Assembly (NCBI GenBank): GCA_951813515.1
Contig: OX638346.1
Location: forward strand, 2,225,617 to 2,289,616
Source: an uncultured Pseudomonadales bacterium
GTDB lineage: Bacteria > Pseudomonadota > Gammaproteobacteria > Pseudomonadales > Azotimanducaceae
Length of the DNA stretch: 64,000 bases
Direction of reading: 5' to 3'
Shown here: one piece after another, positions 19,775 through 28,101 of the stretch
Layout: the number at the start of each line of letters is the position of its first letter
How positions within the stretch are numbered: the first letter of the stretch is position 1
Position numbers and translations under genes: made by a program
The notes under the pieces: model-generated
What the model saw: only the letters and a program-made list of their open reading frames with translations
Databases searched by the model: none
What the model was told of the DNA's origin: nothing

Positions 19775-21496
19775 ATGTCGGCAAACGACGATGTTCGTCG
19801 CGGTCGCGGCGAGTCGATGATCAGGGAGGCGGCGGCTCGCTACGAGTCCGTCGACGCTTCTCGCGTCAATGAGTGGCTGGCGGACTTCCTGCCTTCCGCG
19901 CCTGCCGCCGTGCTCGACGTGGGTGCGGGCAGTGGCCGGGACGCGGCCTGGCTGGCATCCCTCGGCTACGATGTGGTTGCAGTAGAGCCCGACCGGGTGA
20001 TGCGTGAGGAAATGCGCCGCTGGCACCCGGACTCCCATCTCGAGCTGATCTCGGACCGCCTGCCTGACATGGCGAAAACGTTCAGGTCCGGTCTGTCGTT
20101 CGACTTCATCCTGGTCAACGCGGTCTGGATGTTTGTCGCGCCCGGTGTGCGCGAGCGCGCTTTTAGAAAACTCGTCACGCTGCTCAAGCCTAGAGGGGTA
20201 ATCGCGCTCACGTTGCGCGAAGGTCCGATGGAAGCCGGTCGAGGCATGCACCCCGTATCGGTCCAGGAGATCGAGCAACTGGCGCGCCGCCATGGCGCCT
20301 ATGTCGAGCGGGTGAGCGAGGACGTCGACTTTCTCGGCCGGTCCCGGATCACCTGGAAACAGATCGTCGTCCGGCTGCCGGATGACGGAACCGGCGCCCT
20401 GCCGCTGGTCCGGCGCGTTGTCCTGAACGACAACAAGTCTTCGACCTACAAGCTCGCGCTGTTGCGCGTCCTTTGCCGAATCGCCAACGGAACGCCGGGT
20501 TTCGCCAGGGAGACGGGGGAGCATGTCAACGTCCCACTGGGCATTGCGGCGCTGTACTGGATCCGGCTCTATCTGCCGCTATTGCTGCGAGACATGCCTC
20601 AGAATCCCACCAATCGGTACGGTTTCGTGCGGCTGGGGTTCGCCAACAAGGCGCTCGACCAACTCCGCGACACTGCGGAGTACGATCTGCGGGTAGGCAT
20701 GCACGTGGGTGCCGACCGAAGGGGGGCCGTGCATCGTGCCCTGCTGGATGCGTGCGACACGATTGCCCGCATGCCGGCGACATACATGACGTACGCAGAT
20801 GGACGCCCCATTCTCCCCGCAGCGCCGAGGCGATCGCGTTTGCCGACGGAGCTTGTGCTGAACGAAGCGTACTTTGCCAGCTTCGGAACGCTTTCTGTCC
20901 CCACGCACCTTTGGCGCGCATTGCAACGCTATTCGGTCTGGATCGAACCCGCGCTTGTGGAAGAGTGGATCGGCCTAACGACCCGGTATGCCCGCAGCCA
21001 GGGGCGAACGCTGGACGAAGCGGAGTTGCGCCAGGCGATGCGCTGGTCGGAGCCGGAGCGGGAAGTTGCCGTCGCGCGAAACCGCGCCTTGGCGCTGCTT
21101 GAGGGGGGCCAGTTGTTCTGCGTGTGGACCGGTAATCGACTGCGTGGACGAAACATCGATATCGATCACTGCTTCCCCTGGTCCGCCTGGCCGTGCGACG
21201 ACCTGTGGAACCTGCTGCCCGCGCAGCGCACAGTCAACCAGCACAGGAAGCGTGAGTTCTTGCCCGACGATTCCACCCTGCGTGGCGCGTCAGACCGCAT
21301 CATGGACTGGTGGGAATCGGCCTATGGCAGCGAGTCGGTGCTGGATGAGCGATTTCGTCTGGAGGCGTTGGCGCGGTTGCCGACACTTGACCGATCGAAT
21401 TTCGACCTTGCGGATATCTTTGACGCGATGAGCCTGCAGCGGCTGCGCCTCGCCCGCGACCAGCGCATTCCCGAATGGAACGGTATTGCTGATTGA
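19775..21496 (+). CDS. Fusion of SAM methyltransferase and HNH endonuclease
   Basis: 573 residues in one frame. Residues about 15-200 are a class I SAM-dependent methyltransferase of the Methyltransf_11/TehB look: motif I is VLDVGAGSGRDAAWL (47-60), the acidic end of strand 2 is VAVEPD, and there is a FDFILVNAVWMFV strand 4. It has no DPPY or NPPY, so it is not an obvious DNA methylase. Residues about 205-430 are a helical linker of no recognised family that begins LNDNKSSTYKLALLRVL. Residues about 445-492 are an HNH/McrA-type nuclease: IDIDHCFPWSAWPCDDLWN then LPAQRTVNQHRK, with H465, N479 and N488 in the classic order. The gene stands alone, divergent from the hydrolase. A defence or nucleic-acid-processing role is inferred from the nuclease. 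Confidence 0.85.
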   Translation: MSANDDVRRGRGESMIREAAARYESVDASRVNEWLADFLPSAPAAVLDVGAGSGRDAAWLASLGYDVVAVEPDRVMREEMRRWHPDSHLELISDRLPDMAKTFRSGLSFDFILVNAVWMFVAPGVRERAFRKLVTLLKPRGVIALTLREGPMEAGRGMHPVSVQEIEQLARRHGAYVERVSEDVDFLGRSRITWKQIVVRLPDDGTGALPLVRRVVLNDNKSSTYKLALLRVLCRIANGTPGFARETGEHVNVPLGIAALYWIRLYLPLLLRDMPQNPTNRYGFVRLGFANKALDQLRDTAEYDLRVGMHVGADRRGAVHRALLDACDTIARMPATYMTYADGRPILPAAPRRSRLPTELVLNEAYFASFGTLSVPTHLWRALQRYSVWIEPALVEEWIGLTTRYARSQGRTLDEAELRQAMRWSEPEREVAVARNRALALLEGGQLFCVWTGNRLRGRNIDIDHCFPWSAWPCDDLWNLLPAQRTVNQHRKREFLPDDSTLRGASDRIMDWWESAYGSESVLDERFRLEALARLPTLDRSNFDLADIFDAMSLQRLRLARDQRIPEWNGIAD

Positions 21497-21538
21497 ACGC
21501 CTAGGGTCTCGGGCGGTCGTGGGCGTCTCTGGCTTGCC

Positions 21539-21838
21539 TCAAGGCGCTTCCGGGTCGCTCGCATCCGGCGGCGTGTAGCCCGATGGTATCTCGTACGGTT
21601 CGTTGGCGAGGAACCTCTTCATCTGGTCCGCCAGGAATCTGCGGGCGTCGGCTTCGATGAGGTTCAGGTGGCGTTCGTTGATGAGCATGGTCTGGACGGC
21701 CTGCCACTCGGCCCAGGCCTTGGCTGACACGTTCTCGAAAACATCCTGACCCATCGGTCCGGGCAGTGGAGGCGCGGGGAGGCCCGGTAGCCTCTTGCCG
21801 TACTTTCGGCACATCACCTGTCTCGTTTCTCCGTCCAT
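21539..21838 (-). CDS. yggX: Probable Fe(II)-trafficking / oxidative-protection protein YggX
   Basis: 99 residues, slightly longer than the usual 90. The family pattern is clear: VMCRKYGKRLPGLPAPPLPG at the start, then KAWAEWQAVQTMLINERHLN, and GYTPPD near the end. YggX protects Fe-S clusters from superoxide and may move iron. It lies 19 bp downstream of mutY on the same strand, the classical gammaproteobacterial mutY-yggX arrangement, which fits because MutY needs a [4Fe-4S] cluster. Confidence 0.95.
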   Translation of the reverse strand: MDGETRQVMCRKYGKRLPGLPAPPLPGPMGQDVFENVSAKAWAEWQAVQTMLINERHLNLIEADARRFLADQMKRFLANEPYEIPSGYTPPDASDPEAP

Positions 21839-21857
21839 CGCCGTCCTTCGCCGTGCC

Positions 21858-22907
21858 TCAGGCTTGAGTCCCTGCGAGTAGTCTAACCGCGACGGCGGAC
21901 AGGCCGAGTCTTCGTTCGTCGTCGCGTGTGAACCAGACGTGCCGGTCAGAGTCAGACACGATGTTGGCTCGATGGCGTGCGCGCATGAGGTGGGGTGTGA
22001 TGTCGAGGTGAAAGTGCGTGAAAGAGTGCCGGACCACCGGCATTGTCTTGACGTTGGGTTCGGCGCCCCACTCCCGTCCCCGTGCCGCGACGTCCGCCTT
22101 CGCCGGCATTTCGGGCGGCGACCAGAGGCCGCCCCATACGCCGCCGTCGGGACGCCGTTCGAGCAACACCGCGCCCTCGGCGTCGAGCAGCAACAGCACG
22201 TGCACGGCACGTACGGGAAGCGTCTTCCTCGGTTGGGGCGCGGGAAGAACATGCTGCAGGTTGCGCGCATGGGCGAGGCATTGGTCCGACACGGGGCAGG
22301 CGGAGCAAATCGGCTTCGAGCGGCGGCAGTGCGTCGCACCGAAGTCCATGATGGCCTGCGCATAGTCCCCGGCATTTCGTGCTGGCGTGAGCCTGTCCGC
22401 GTGCTGCCAGAGAGATTTTTCAGTAGCGGAACGGCCGCGCAGCGCGTGCAAGCGCGTGAGGACGCGCTTGACGTTCGCGTCGAGTATCACCGCGCGCTGG
22501 CCAAAACCGATCGCAAGGATGGCCGCCGCCGTCGAACGGCCGATTCCGGGAAGCGCCATCAACCCGGCCGCCGTGTCAGGCAATGCGCCGTTAGTGATCT
22601 GGGCCGCGCGGTGCAGGTTGCGCCCACGCGCGTAGTAACCGAGGCCGGTCCAGAGGTGCAGTACTTCATCGCGCTCGCCGGCGGCCAGCGAGTCGATATC
22701 CGGAAACCTCTGCATGAAGCGTTCGAAGTAGGGGATCACCGTCGCCACCTGGGTCTGCTGCAGCATGACTTCGGACACCCACACCCGGTATGGCGTGATG
22801 CGGGTTCGCCACGGAAGGTTCCTGCGCCCATGGCGTTGGTACCAGGCGAGTAGCCGGTCCGCCACCGATGTGGCGTTACCCTTATGCGCGTCCTTCGCTG
22901 TCTGCAT
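21858..22907 (-). CDS. mutY: Adenine DNA glycosylase
   Basis: 349 residues, normal length. MutY removes adenine opposite 8-oxoguanine. The catalytic Glu is E46 in VWVSEVMLQQTQV and the Asp is D143 in ILDANVKRVL; the helix-hairpin-helix is LMALPGIGRSTAAAI. The [4Fe-4S] ligands C194, C201, C204 and C210 have the conserved C-x6-C-x2-C-x5-C spacing. The C-terminal NUDIX-like domain has HSFTHFHLD. Transcribed together with yggX. Confidence 0.97.
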   Translation of the reverse strand: MQTAKDAHKGNATSVADRLLAWYQRHGRRNLPWRTRITPYRVWVSEVMLQQTQVATVIPYFERFMQRFPDIDSLAAGERDEVLHLWTGLGYYARGRNLHRAAQITNGALPDTAAGLMALPGIGRSTAAAILAIGFGQRAVILDANVKRVLTRLHALRGRSATEKSLWQHADRLTPARNAGDYAQAIMDFGATHCRRSKPICSACPVSDQCLAHARNLQHVLPAPQPRKTLPVRAVHVLLLLDAEGAVLLERRPDGGVWGGLWSPPEMPAKADVAARGREWGAEPNVKTMPVVRHSFTHFHLDITPHLMRARHRANIVSDSDRHVWFTRDDERRLGLSAVAVRLLAGTQA

Positions 22908-22961
22908 GATCGGGATCCGGTTCCCACGCGAAGCGAATCAAACCGCGCCTATACTAACCGC

Positions 22962-23372
22962 ATGAACGACGTGGGAACGTGGGACCCGACAGCTGCCACG
23001 ACATTGGGCGAGCGGCAAGTCGAGCTGATCCGCAAGGCTTGCCGAAATCTCGACGCCCAGGACCTGGGCCTGTCCGCCAGCGAGCGGGGCGAACTGGCGC
23101 CGCTGATGATAGCGGGCAACGCCGTCTGGGCTGCGCGAGTCGAAGTGGCATCTTCGGAAGAACTGATCGACTGGATTCGGTTCCTGACCTTGGCGGAGGC
23201 GCGGTTGCCCGGTTTCGAAGCCGGGTCGAAATCGCCGGTGATTATCATCGCTCGCGCACTGCGGGCGCGCGGCGACTACCCGGAGGGCCTGAGTGGGTGG
23301 ATCAGGGACAACACCGACAACCGTTTCCTTCCCTACGGGAGTCTTGCAGACCGCCTCAAATCTGGCTCCTGA
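22962..23372 (+). CDS. Conserved hypothetical protein next to hisB
   Basis: 136 residues from the ATG at 22962. The protein is acidic to neutral, soluble and largely helical, with a striking C-terminal block: [19 protein letters not shown] then [17 protein letters not shown] do not recognise a named family. TATACT sits only six bases before the ATG and no Shine-Dalgarno is seen, so the message may be leaderless. It precedes hisB by 46 bp on the same strand. Confidence 0.75.
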   Translation: MNDVGTWDPTAATTLGERQVELIRKACRNLDAQDLGLSASERGELAPLMIAGNAVWAARVEVASSEELIDWIRFLTLAEARLPGFEAGSKSPVIIIARALRARGDYPEGLSGWIRDNTDNRFLPYGSLADRLKSGS

Positions 23373-23418
23373 CGGGTTACTCCACATCGGCAGAGACCGA
23401 TTCCCTATAATCCGCGGC

Positions 23419-24006
23419 ATGGACCGATGCGCGTCGGTGTCGCGGGACACCCTGGAAACAAGGATCAGCGTGGCCGTCAACCTCGATGGCGAGGGGATGT
23501 CCAGGCTTGATACGGGCCTGCCGTTCTTCGAGCACATGCTCCACCAGGTGGCCCGTCACGGTCTGATCGACCTCGAGATCGACGCCAAGGGCGATCTCGA
23601 GGTCGATGCCCACCACACCATCGAGGATGTCGGCATCACCCTGGGACAGGCCATTGCCAGGGCGGTGGGCGACAAGAAAGGCATTGCTCGCTACGGACAT
23701 GCCTACGTTCCCCTGGACGAGGCCCTCTCTCGAGTCGTCGTGGATTTCTCCGGTCGTCCCGGGCTGACCTATGGCGTGGAGTTCGTGCGGCCGCGCGTGG
23801 GCGCGTTCGACGTGGACCTCCTGCACGAGTTCTTTCAGGGTTTCGTCAACCACGCCCAGCTCACGCTGCACATCGACAACCTGAAGGGCCGCAACGCCCA
23901 TCACCAGGCGGAGACGATATTCAAGGCGTTCGGGCGGGCGCTTCGCATGGCGCTGACGCGGGATCCGCGCAGCCAGGAGTTGCCTTCCACCAAGGGCACG
24001 CTTTGA
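23419..24006 (+). CDS. hisB: Imidazoleglycerol-phosphate dehydratase
   Basis: 195 residues, the single-function length. HisB performs the sixth step of histidine synthesis. Manganese-binding motifs [11 protein letters not shown] and [12 protein letters not shown] are both present, with [19 protein letters not shown] near the start. TATAAT lies at 23406-23411, eight bases before the ATG, with no ribosome site between them. The TGA stop overlaps the TTG start of hisA. Confidence 0.97.
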   Translation: MDRCASVSRDTLETRISVAVNLDGEGMSRLDTGLPFFEHMLHQVARHGLIDLEIDAKGDLEVDAHHTIEDVGITLGQAIARAVGDKKGIARYGHAYVPLDEALSRVVVDFSGRPGLTYGVEFVRPRVGAFDVDLLHEFFQGFVNHAQLTLHIDNLKGRNAHHQAETIFKAFGRALRMALTRDPRSQELPSTKGTL

Positions 24007-24740
24007 TCCTCATTCCCGCCATCGACATCCAGGGCGGGCGTTGCGTGCAACTTCGACAGGGCCTCAAGCATTCCGCGTCGGTGTACGGAGACGATCCGGT
24101 CGCGATGGCCCAGCGGTGGATCGGACTGGGGGCACGCCGCCTTCACGTGGTGGACCTTGACGGCGCATTCGCCGGAACGCGGGTCAGCGCAGAGCTGGTG
24201 CGGGGGATCGCATCGGTGGCGGGCGAGGTGCCGGTGCAAGTGGGTGGCGGTATCCGGACACTTGAGGAGATCGAGAGCTACCTGGATTCGGGCGTGTCCC
24301 AGGTCATCGTTGGCACCCGGGCGATCGAAGACCCGGCGTTCCTGCATGCCGCTGCGGCGCGCTTTCCCGACCGGGTCATTCTCGGTCTCGACGCACGTGC
24401 CGGCCGCGCCGCGACGGCGGCGTGGGACGCGACGAGCGACACCAGCGCCTTGGATGTTGCGGGGGGCGTGTCGGAACTTGCGCTCTTTGCCATCGTGTTC
24501 ACCGACATCGAGCGGGACGGCATGTTGTCCGGCATCAATGCGGATGCGACGGCTGCCATCGCGCGCGCCAGCGGCTTGCCCGTCATCGCGTCCGGCGGTG
24601 TGCGCGACGAGGACGACCTTCGCCGTTTGCGGATGCTGCATCTGGATCGGCTGCTCGGCGTCATCGCGGGTTCGGCGTTGTACGAAGGCACCTTGGACTT
24701 CACCGCTGCCCAGGCCCTGCTGGATAGCGCCGATGCCTGA
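24003..24740 (+). CDS. hisA: Phosphoribosylformimino-5-aminoimidazole carboxamide ribotide isomerase
   Basis: 245 residues, a complete (beta/alpha)8 barrel. The start is TTG at 24003, overlapping the hisB stop as TTGA. Catalytic Asp residues are D8 ([10 protein letters not shown]) and D130 (ILGLDAR). The two phosphate-binding blocks VQVGGGIR and VIASGGVR are intact. In gammaproteobacteria hisH normally lies between hisB and hisA and hisF after hisA; neither is here, and a dioxygenase gene follows. Confidence 0.96.
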   Translation: MILIPAIDIQGGRCVQLRQGLKHSASVYGDDPVAMAQRWIGLGARRLHVVDLDGAFAGTRVSAELVRGIASVAGEVPVQVGGGIRTLEEIESYLDSGVSQVIVGTRAIEDPAFLHAAAARFPDRVILGLDARAGRAATAAWDATSDTSALDVAGGVSELALFAIVFTDIERDGMLSGINADATAAIARASGLPVIASGGVRDEDDLRRLRMLHLDRLLGVIAGSALYEGTLDFTAAQALLDSADA

Positions 24741-24768
24741 CATCGGGTAGCGCGCTACACTTCGAACC

Positions 24769-25629
24769 ATGCAGTGCGTGCCTTTTGCCAGCGCTTCATT
24801 CGGTGCGGACATCTTCGATGTGGACATCTCGTCCGTCCCGGATGCGGAGTTTTCCGAAATCTACGCCGCCTGGCTGGATCGGGCGGTACTGCGAATCCGC
24901 GGTCAACGTCTGGAAGATGACGCCCTGATGCGTTTCGCGCGCCGGTTTGGCCCCCTCGAACACCGGCCGACGGGCTGGATCACGCGGGAAGAACGCGAGA
25001 AGGCCCCGAGTCCGTACCTGGCAACCATCTCGAATATCGTCGTCGATGGACGTCCCATCGGCGGCCTTGGCGCCGCGGACGCAGCCTGGCACACGGACAT
25101 GTCATACATCGAACATCCGCCCACGGCGAGCATCCTCTACGCCGTGGAAATACCGGAGGAAGGCGGCGCCACCCATTTCTGCAACATGATTGGCGCGCTG
25201 CGGTCGTTGCCGCAGAATCTCGAGCATCGGGCCAGGCGCGCGCGCCTGAAGCACGACGCCGCGCACGATAGCGTGGGCAAGTTGCGCAGGGGCCATCATG
25301 ATGTGGATGATCCGCGCGACGCACCCGGCGCCTGCCATCCGATGGTGTTGCGCCACCCCGAAACCGGTGTCGACGCCCTGTACCTCGGCCGCCGGCAGGA
25401 CGCCTATGTGGAAGGCCTGGGGCTCGCCGAGAGCGAGGCGTTCCTCGATGCGGTGTGGCGTTACGTGGCGCTGGAAGGTGACACCTGGACCCAGGAGTGG
25501 GAGGTGGGCGACGTGCTCGTCTGGGACAACCGCAGCGTCATGCACCGGCGGGCCGCTTTCGATCCCGCCGCCCGACGCCTGATGCGCCGCGCCCAGGTGC
25601 GGTCCAGGCCACACGCTTCTCAGGCGTAG
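24769..25629 (+). CDS. TauD/TfdA-family Fe(II)/2-oxoglutarate dioxygenase
   Basis: 286 residues. The 2-His-1-Asp iron triad is visible: H108 and D110 in AAWHTDMSY and the distal H259 in DNRSVMHRR; R270 would bind 2-oxoglutarate. ATHFCNM and TASILYAVEIPEEGGAT fit the TauD fold. Members hydroxylate taurine, 2,4-D, alkylsulfates or other small anions; the substrate here is not predictable. It begins 28 bp after hisA and is convergent with, and overlaps by 10 bp, the VOC gene. Confidence 0.92.
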   Translation: MQCVPFASASFGADIFDVDISSVPDAEFSEIYAAWLDRAVLRIRGQRLEDDALMRFARRFGPLEHRPTGWITREEREKAPSPYLATISNIVVDGRPIGGLGAADAAWHTDMSYIEHPPTASILYAVEIPEEGGATHFCNMIGALRSLPQNLEHRARRARLKHDAAHDSVGKLRRGHHDVDDPRDAPGACHPMVLRHPETGVDALYLGRRQDAYVEGLGLAESEAFLDAVWRYVALEGDTWTQEWEVGDVLVWDNRSVMHRRAAFDPAARRLMRRAQVRSRPHASQA

Positions 25630-25994
25630 TCGCGTGTCAGCAGTTCCAGCAGGTGGCCGTCCGGATCCCTGAAGTAGACTCCGCGACCGCCGTTCCAGTG
25701 ATTGATCTCTCCGTCCTCGGGCGAGAAAGGCCCACTGCCGTACGTGAGTTCGCGCTCCCTGATGCGCGCAAAGATCGTGTCGAACTCATCTTCGCTCACC
25801 TTGAAGGCGTAGTGGTGACGCTCGAATGACTCGCGGTTGTCGAAGTCGAGGGTCAGGCCCTGGTTCGAAATGCGGACCGGTTCGAAGTGACCCCAGGAAC
25901 CGTTGTATTCGAAGCCGAACATCTCCTGGTAGAACTGTGCCGAGGCGACCTTGTCGCGGCTCGGAACGATGGTGTGGTTGAGTTCGATCGTCAT
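25620..25994 (-). CDS. VOC (glyoxalase/bleomycin-resistance) family protein
   Basis: 124 residues with the two beta-alpha-beta-beta-beta modules of the vicinal-oxygen-chelate fold: ELNHTIVPSRDKVASAQFYQEMFGF at the start, HHYAFKVSEDEFDTIFARI, and the end YFRDPDGHLLELLT. Conserved His and Glu at the usual metal-ligand positions are present. Members include glyoxalase I, extradiol dioxygenases and antibiotic-binding proteins; this short form has no further clue. It is divergent from the MFS gene. Confidence 0.9.
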   Translation of the reverse strand: MTIELNHTIVPSRDKVASAQFYQEMFGFEYNGSWGHFEPVRISNQGLTLDFDNRESFERHHYAFKVSEDEFDTIFARIRERELTYGSGPFSPEDGEINHWNGGRGVYFRDPDGHLLELLTRDYA

Positions 25995-26086
25995 CGCGTA
26001 CTCCTGTCGCGAACGTTACGCCTATCATGGCGTATGGCTGTTCCGAACGAAAGATTTGGCCGCCGCGTTCGTCGCCACCCGGTCTG

Positions 26087-27316
26087 ATGGCGAAGGCAAC
26101 CACCAACGTCCGGTGGGCGGTCACCTTCGTCTTCATCACGGTCCTTCTGAACTCCATTGGCTTCGGCATCATCCTGCCGGTTCTCCCGGAACTGATCGTC
26201 GACATCACCGGCGACCCGTTGCACGAGGCGGCGCGCTATGGCGGTTGGCTGGCGTTCGCCTACGCCTCGATGCAGTTCATGTTCTCGCCGCTGGCCGGCA
26301 ACCTGTCGGACCGTTTCGGAAGACGGCCGGTACTGCTCGTGTCGTTGTTCGTCTTCGGCTTCGACTACCTCATCATGGGCCTTGCGCCCGCCCTCGCGTG
26401 GCTGTTCCTCGGGCGCCTCATCGCCGGCACTTCCGCGACGAGTTTCGGTATCGCGAACGCCTGCATCGCGGACCTTTTCCCGCCGGAAAAGCGCGCGCAG
26501 AACTTCGGCCTGATTGGCGCCGCGTTCGGCGTCGGCTTCATCCTTGGACCGGTGATCGGCGGCTTCCTGGGGGAATTCGGGCCGCGCACACCGTTCTTCG
26601 TTACCGCCGGCATCGCTTTCTCGAATGCGCTGTTCGGTTTGATCGCGATGCCGGAAACCCTGGCGTTGAAAGATCGGCGGCCGTTTCAACTCGCGCGCGC
26701 CAATCCGCTGGGAGCGATTCGCCAGGTGGGGCGTTTCCCGGTCGTCGCGGGCGTGCTTGGCGCGTACTTCCTGTACATGCTGGCTCACGACTCGCTCCCC
26801 GCGGTCTGGGCGTTCTACACCATGGACCGCTACGGCTGGGGACCCCGGGATGTCGGATTTTCGCTGGGTGTCGTGGGCGTGTGCATGTTGTTCGTGCAGG
26901 GTTTCCTGATCCGCAAGATCATCCCGCTGTGGGGATCGCAGCGCACCGCCTATGTCGGGCTTTCACTGACCGCCGTGGCCTTCCTCGGCTACGCGCTGTC
27001 GTCGGCGGGATGGATGATGTACGTGTGGATCGTCGTCGGCGCCAGTTCCGGACTGATCATGCCGGCGATGAACGGCATCATGTCCCGACAGATTCCGGCC
27101 AACGCCCAGGGCGAGTTGCAGGGTGTCCTCGGCAGCGTCGCGAGCAGCACGTTCATCGTCAGCCCGGTGGTAATGACGCAGCTATTCGCCTGGTTCTCAT
27201 CGCCGGCCGCGCCGGTGTACTTCCCGGGTGCTGCCTTCGCCCTCGCGAGCCTTCTCACCCTCGGCAGTGCCTTGACCATGGTGGTCGCCCTTGCGCGGGC
27301 TTCCTACGCGGAATAG
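26087..27316 (+). CDS. MFS transporter, TetA/TCR-like
   Basis: 409 residues with 12 predicted membrane helices. The start is taken as ATG 26087 (MAKATTNVRWAVTFVFITV). The family A motif is clear between helices 2 and 3 as GNLSDRFGRRPVLL, and IPVLPE-like and GPVIGG elements (ILGPVIGGFLG) are present. The TetA (TCR/Tet, DHA1) subgroup usually exports drugs or tetracycline by proton antiport. No regulator is adjacent, so the substrate is unknown. Confidence 0.92.
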   Translation: MAKATTNVRWAVTFVFITVLLNSIGFGIILPVLPELIVDITGDPLHEAARYGGWLAFAYASMQFMFSPLAGNLSDRFGRRPVLLVSLFVFGFDYLIMGLAPALAWLFLGRLIAGTSATSFGIANACIADLFPPEKRAQNFGLIGAAFGVGFILGPVIGGFLGEFGPRTPFFVTAGIAFSNALFGLIAMPETLALKDRRPFQLARANPLGAIRQVGRFPVVAGVLGAYFLYMLAHDSLPAVWAFYTMDRYGWGPRDVGFSLGVVGVCMLFVQGFLIRKIIPLWGSQRTAYVGLSLTAVAFLGYALSSAGWMMYVWIVVGASSGLIMPAMNGIMSRQIPANAQGELQGVLGSVASSTFIVSPVVMTQLFAWFSSPAAPVYFPGAAFALASLLTLGSALTMVVALARASYAE

Positions 27317-27328
27317 GGACTTTGGCGC

Positions 27329-27378
27329 TTGACGCGAATACTGGCCAGCGTAACAATCTAGCTAGATAATCTGTCTAG
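27329..27378 (+). promoter_or_regulatory. Promoter and palindromic operator of the Phd/VapC toxin-antitoxin pair
   Basis: TTGACG (27329-27334) and TAACAA (27351-27356) are 16 bp apart and give a plausible sigma-70 promoter. Directly after lies the perfect 12-bp palindrome ATCTAGCTAGAT (27356-27367), and a second inverted pair CTAGA (27362-27366) and TCTAG (27374-27378), so three TCTAG/CTAGA half-sites cover the start region. This is the layout expected for autoregulation by the antitoxin-toxin complex. Confidence 0.55.
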
Positions 27379-27388
27379 GAACGAACCC

Positions 27389-27652
27389 ATGTCCAGTTGG
27401 GCGCTACAGGACGCGAAGAACCGCTTTAGCGCAGTGGTCAACGCGGCAATCGAGGGAAACCCGCAAAGGGTGACGCGGCGGGGCAAGCCGGCAGTCGTGG
27501 TCATCGCGGCCGAAGAATACGAGCGTCTCCGGCATCTCGAGAAAGCAAAAGCGCCAAGCTTCCCGGAACTGCTGCTGGCAATGCCGCAGGATGACGGCGA
27601 CTTCGAGCGGATGCGCATCGGTATGCGACCGACCGACTTCGAATGTTCCTGA
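27389..27652 (+). CDS. Phd/YefM-family antitoxin
   Basis: 87 residues. The N-terminal DNA-binding part (SSWALQDAKNRFSAVVNAA, then VTRRGKPAVVVIAAEEYERL) is the Phd/YefM fold, and the C-terminal tail (LPQ...DFERMRI) is the flexible part that wraps the toxin. It represses its own promoter in complex with the toxin. The stop overlaps the toxin start by 10 bases. Confidence 0.93.
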   Translation: MSSWALQDAKNRFSAVVNAAIEGNPQRVTRRGKPAVVVIAAEEYERLRHLEKAKAPSFPELLLAMPQDDGDFERMRIGMRPTDFECS

Positions 27653-28056
27653 TCGACACGGATGTCCTGTCGGCTCTGCGCCGTCGGGAACGTCATCCCG
27701 GCGTGGTTGGCTGGCTATCGAGACAAAGGACTGCGGACTTGTACCTCAGTGTTGTGTCCGTGGCAGAGATCGAACGGGGGATCATCCGCCAGGAACGTCA
27801 CGATCCCGTGTTTGCGCGCGCCCTGTCTGCCTGGCTGGATGACATACTCGTCCTCTACGGCGGCCGGGTCCTGGCCATCGATTTGCCGACGGCGCGGCGC
27901 TGGGGTCGGCTTTCTGGTGCCATCGGACATGAAGGCATCGATCTCCTCATCGCGGCGACGGCGCTTGAACACGGACTATCGGTCGTTACCCGAAACGTCC
28001 GACACTTCGAGCCAACCGGGGTTGAGGTTATAGACCCGTCGGCCGAAGGGATCTGA
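27643..28056 (+). CDS. vapC: PIN-domain toxin (VapC type)
   Basis: 137 residues. The PIN-domain acidic residues are placed as expected: D5 in FLIDTDVLSAL, E41-region VAEIERG, and the Asp in GIDLLIAATAL; the end TRNVRHFEPTGVEVIDP is typical. VapC toxins are Mg-dependent RNases that cut tRNA or rRNA and stop translation. Overlap with the antitoxin gene keeps the two in balance. Two toxin-antitoxin systems with PIN toxins occur in this window. Confidence 0.93.
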   Translation: MFLIDTDVLSALRRRERHPGVVGWLSRQRTADLYLSVVSVAEIERGIIRQERHDPVFARALSAWLDDILVLYGGRVLAIDLPTARRWGRLSGAIGHEGIDLLIAATALEHGLSVVTRNVRHFEPTGVEVIDPSAEGI

Positions 28057-28101
28057 AGGCGTCGGGCTTCCGTCCCGGGCGCCCCAACCTCGTATCGCGC
28101 G

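Noticed and set aside
20926..21431. Overlapping frames inside the HNH half that could suggest a frameshift between two genes
   Set aside because: The 573-residue frame is continuous from start to stop and both domains are intact, so no frameshift is needed.
24747..24758. Palindrome GTAGCGCGCTAC after hisA as an operator or terminator
   Set aside because: It is short, GC-rich and without a U-run or supporting context; such palindromes are expected by chance in this base composition.
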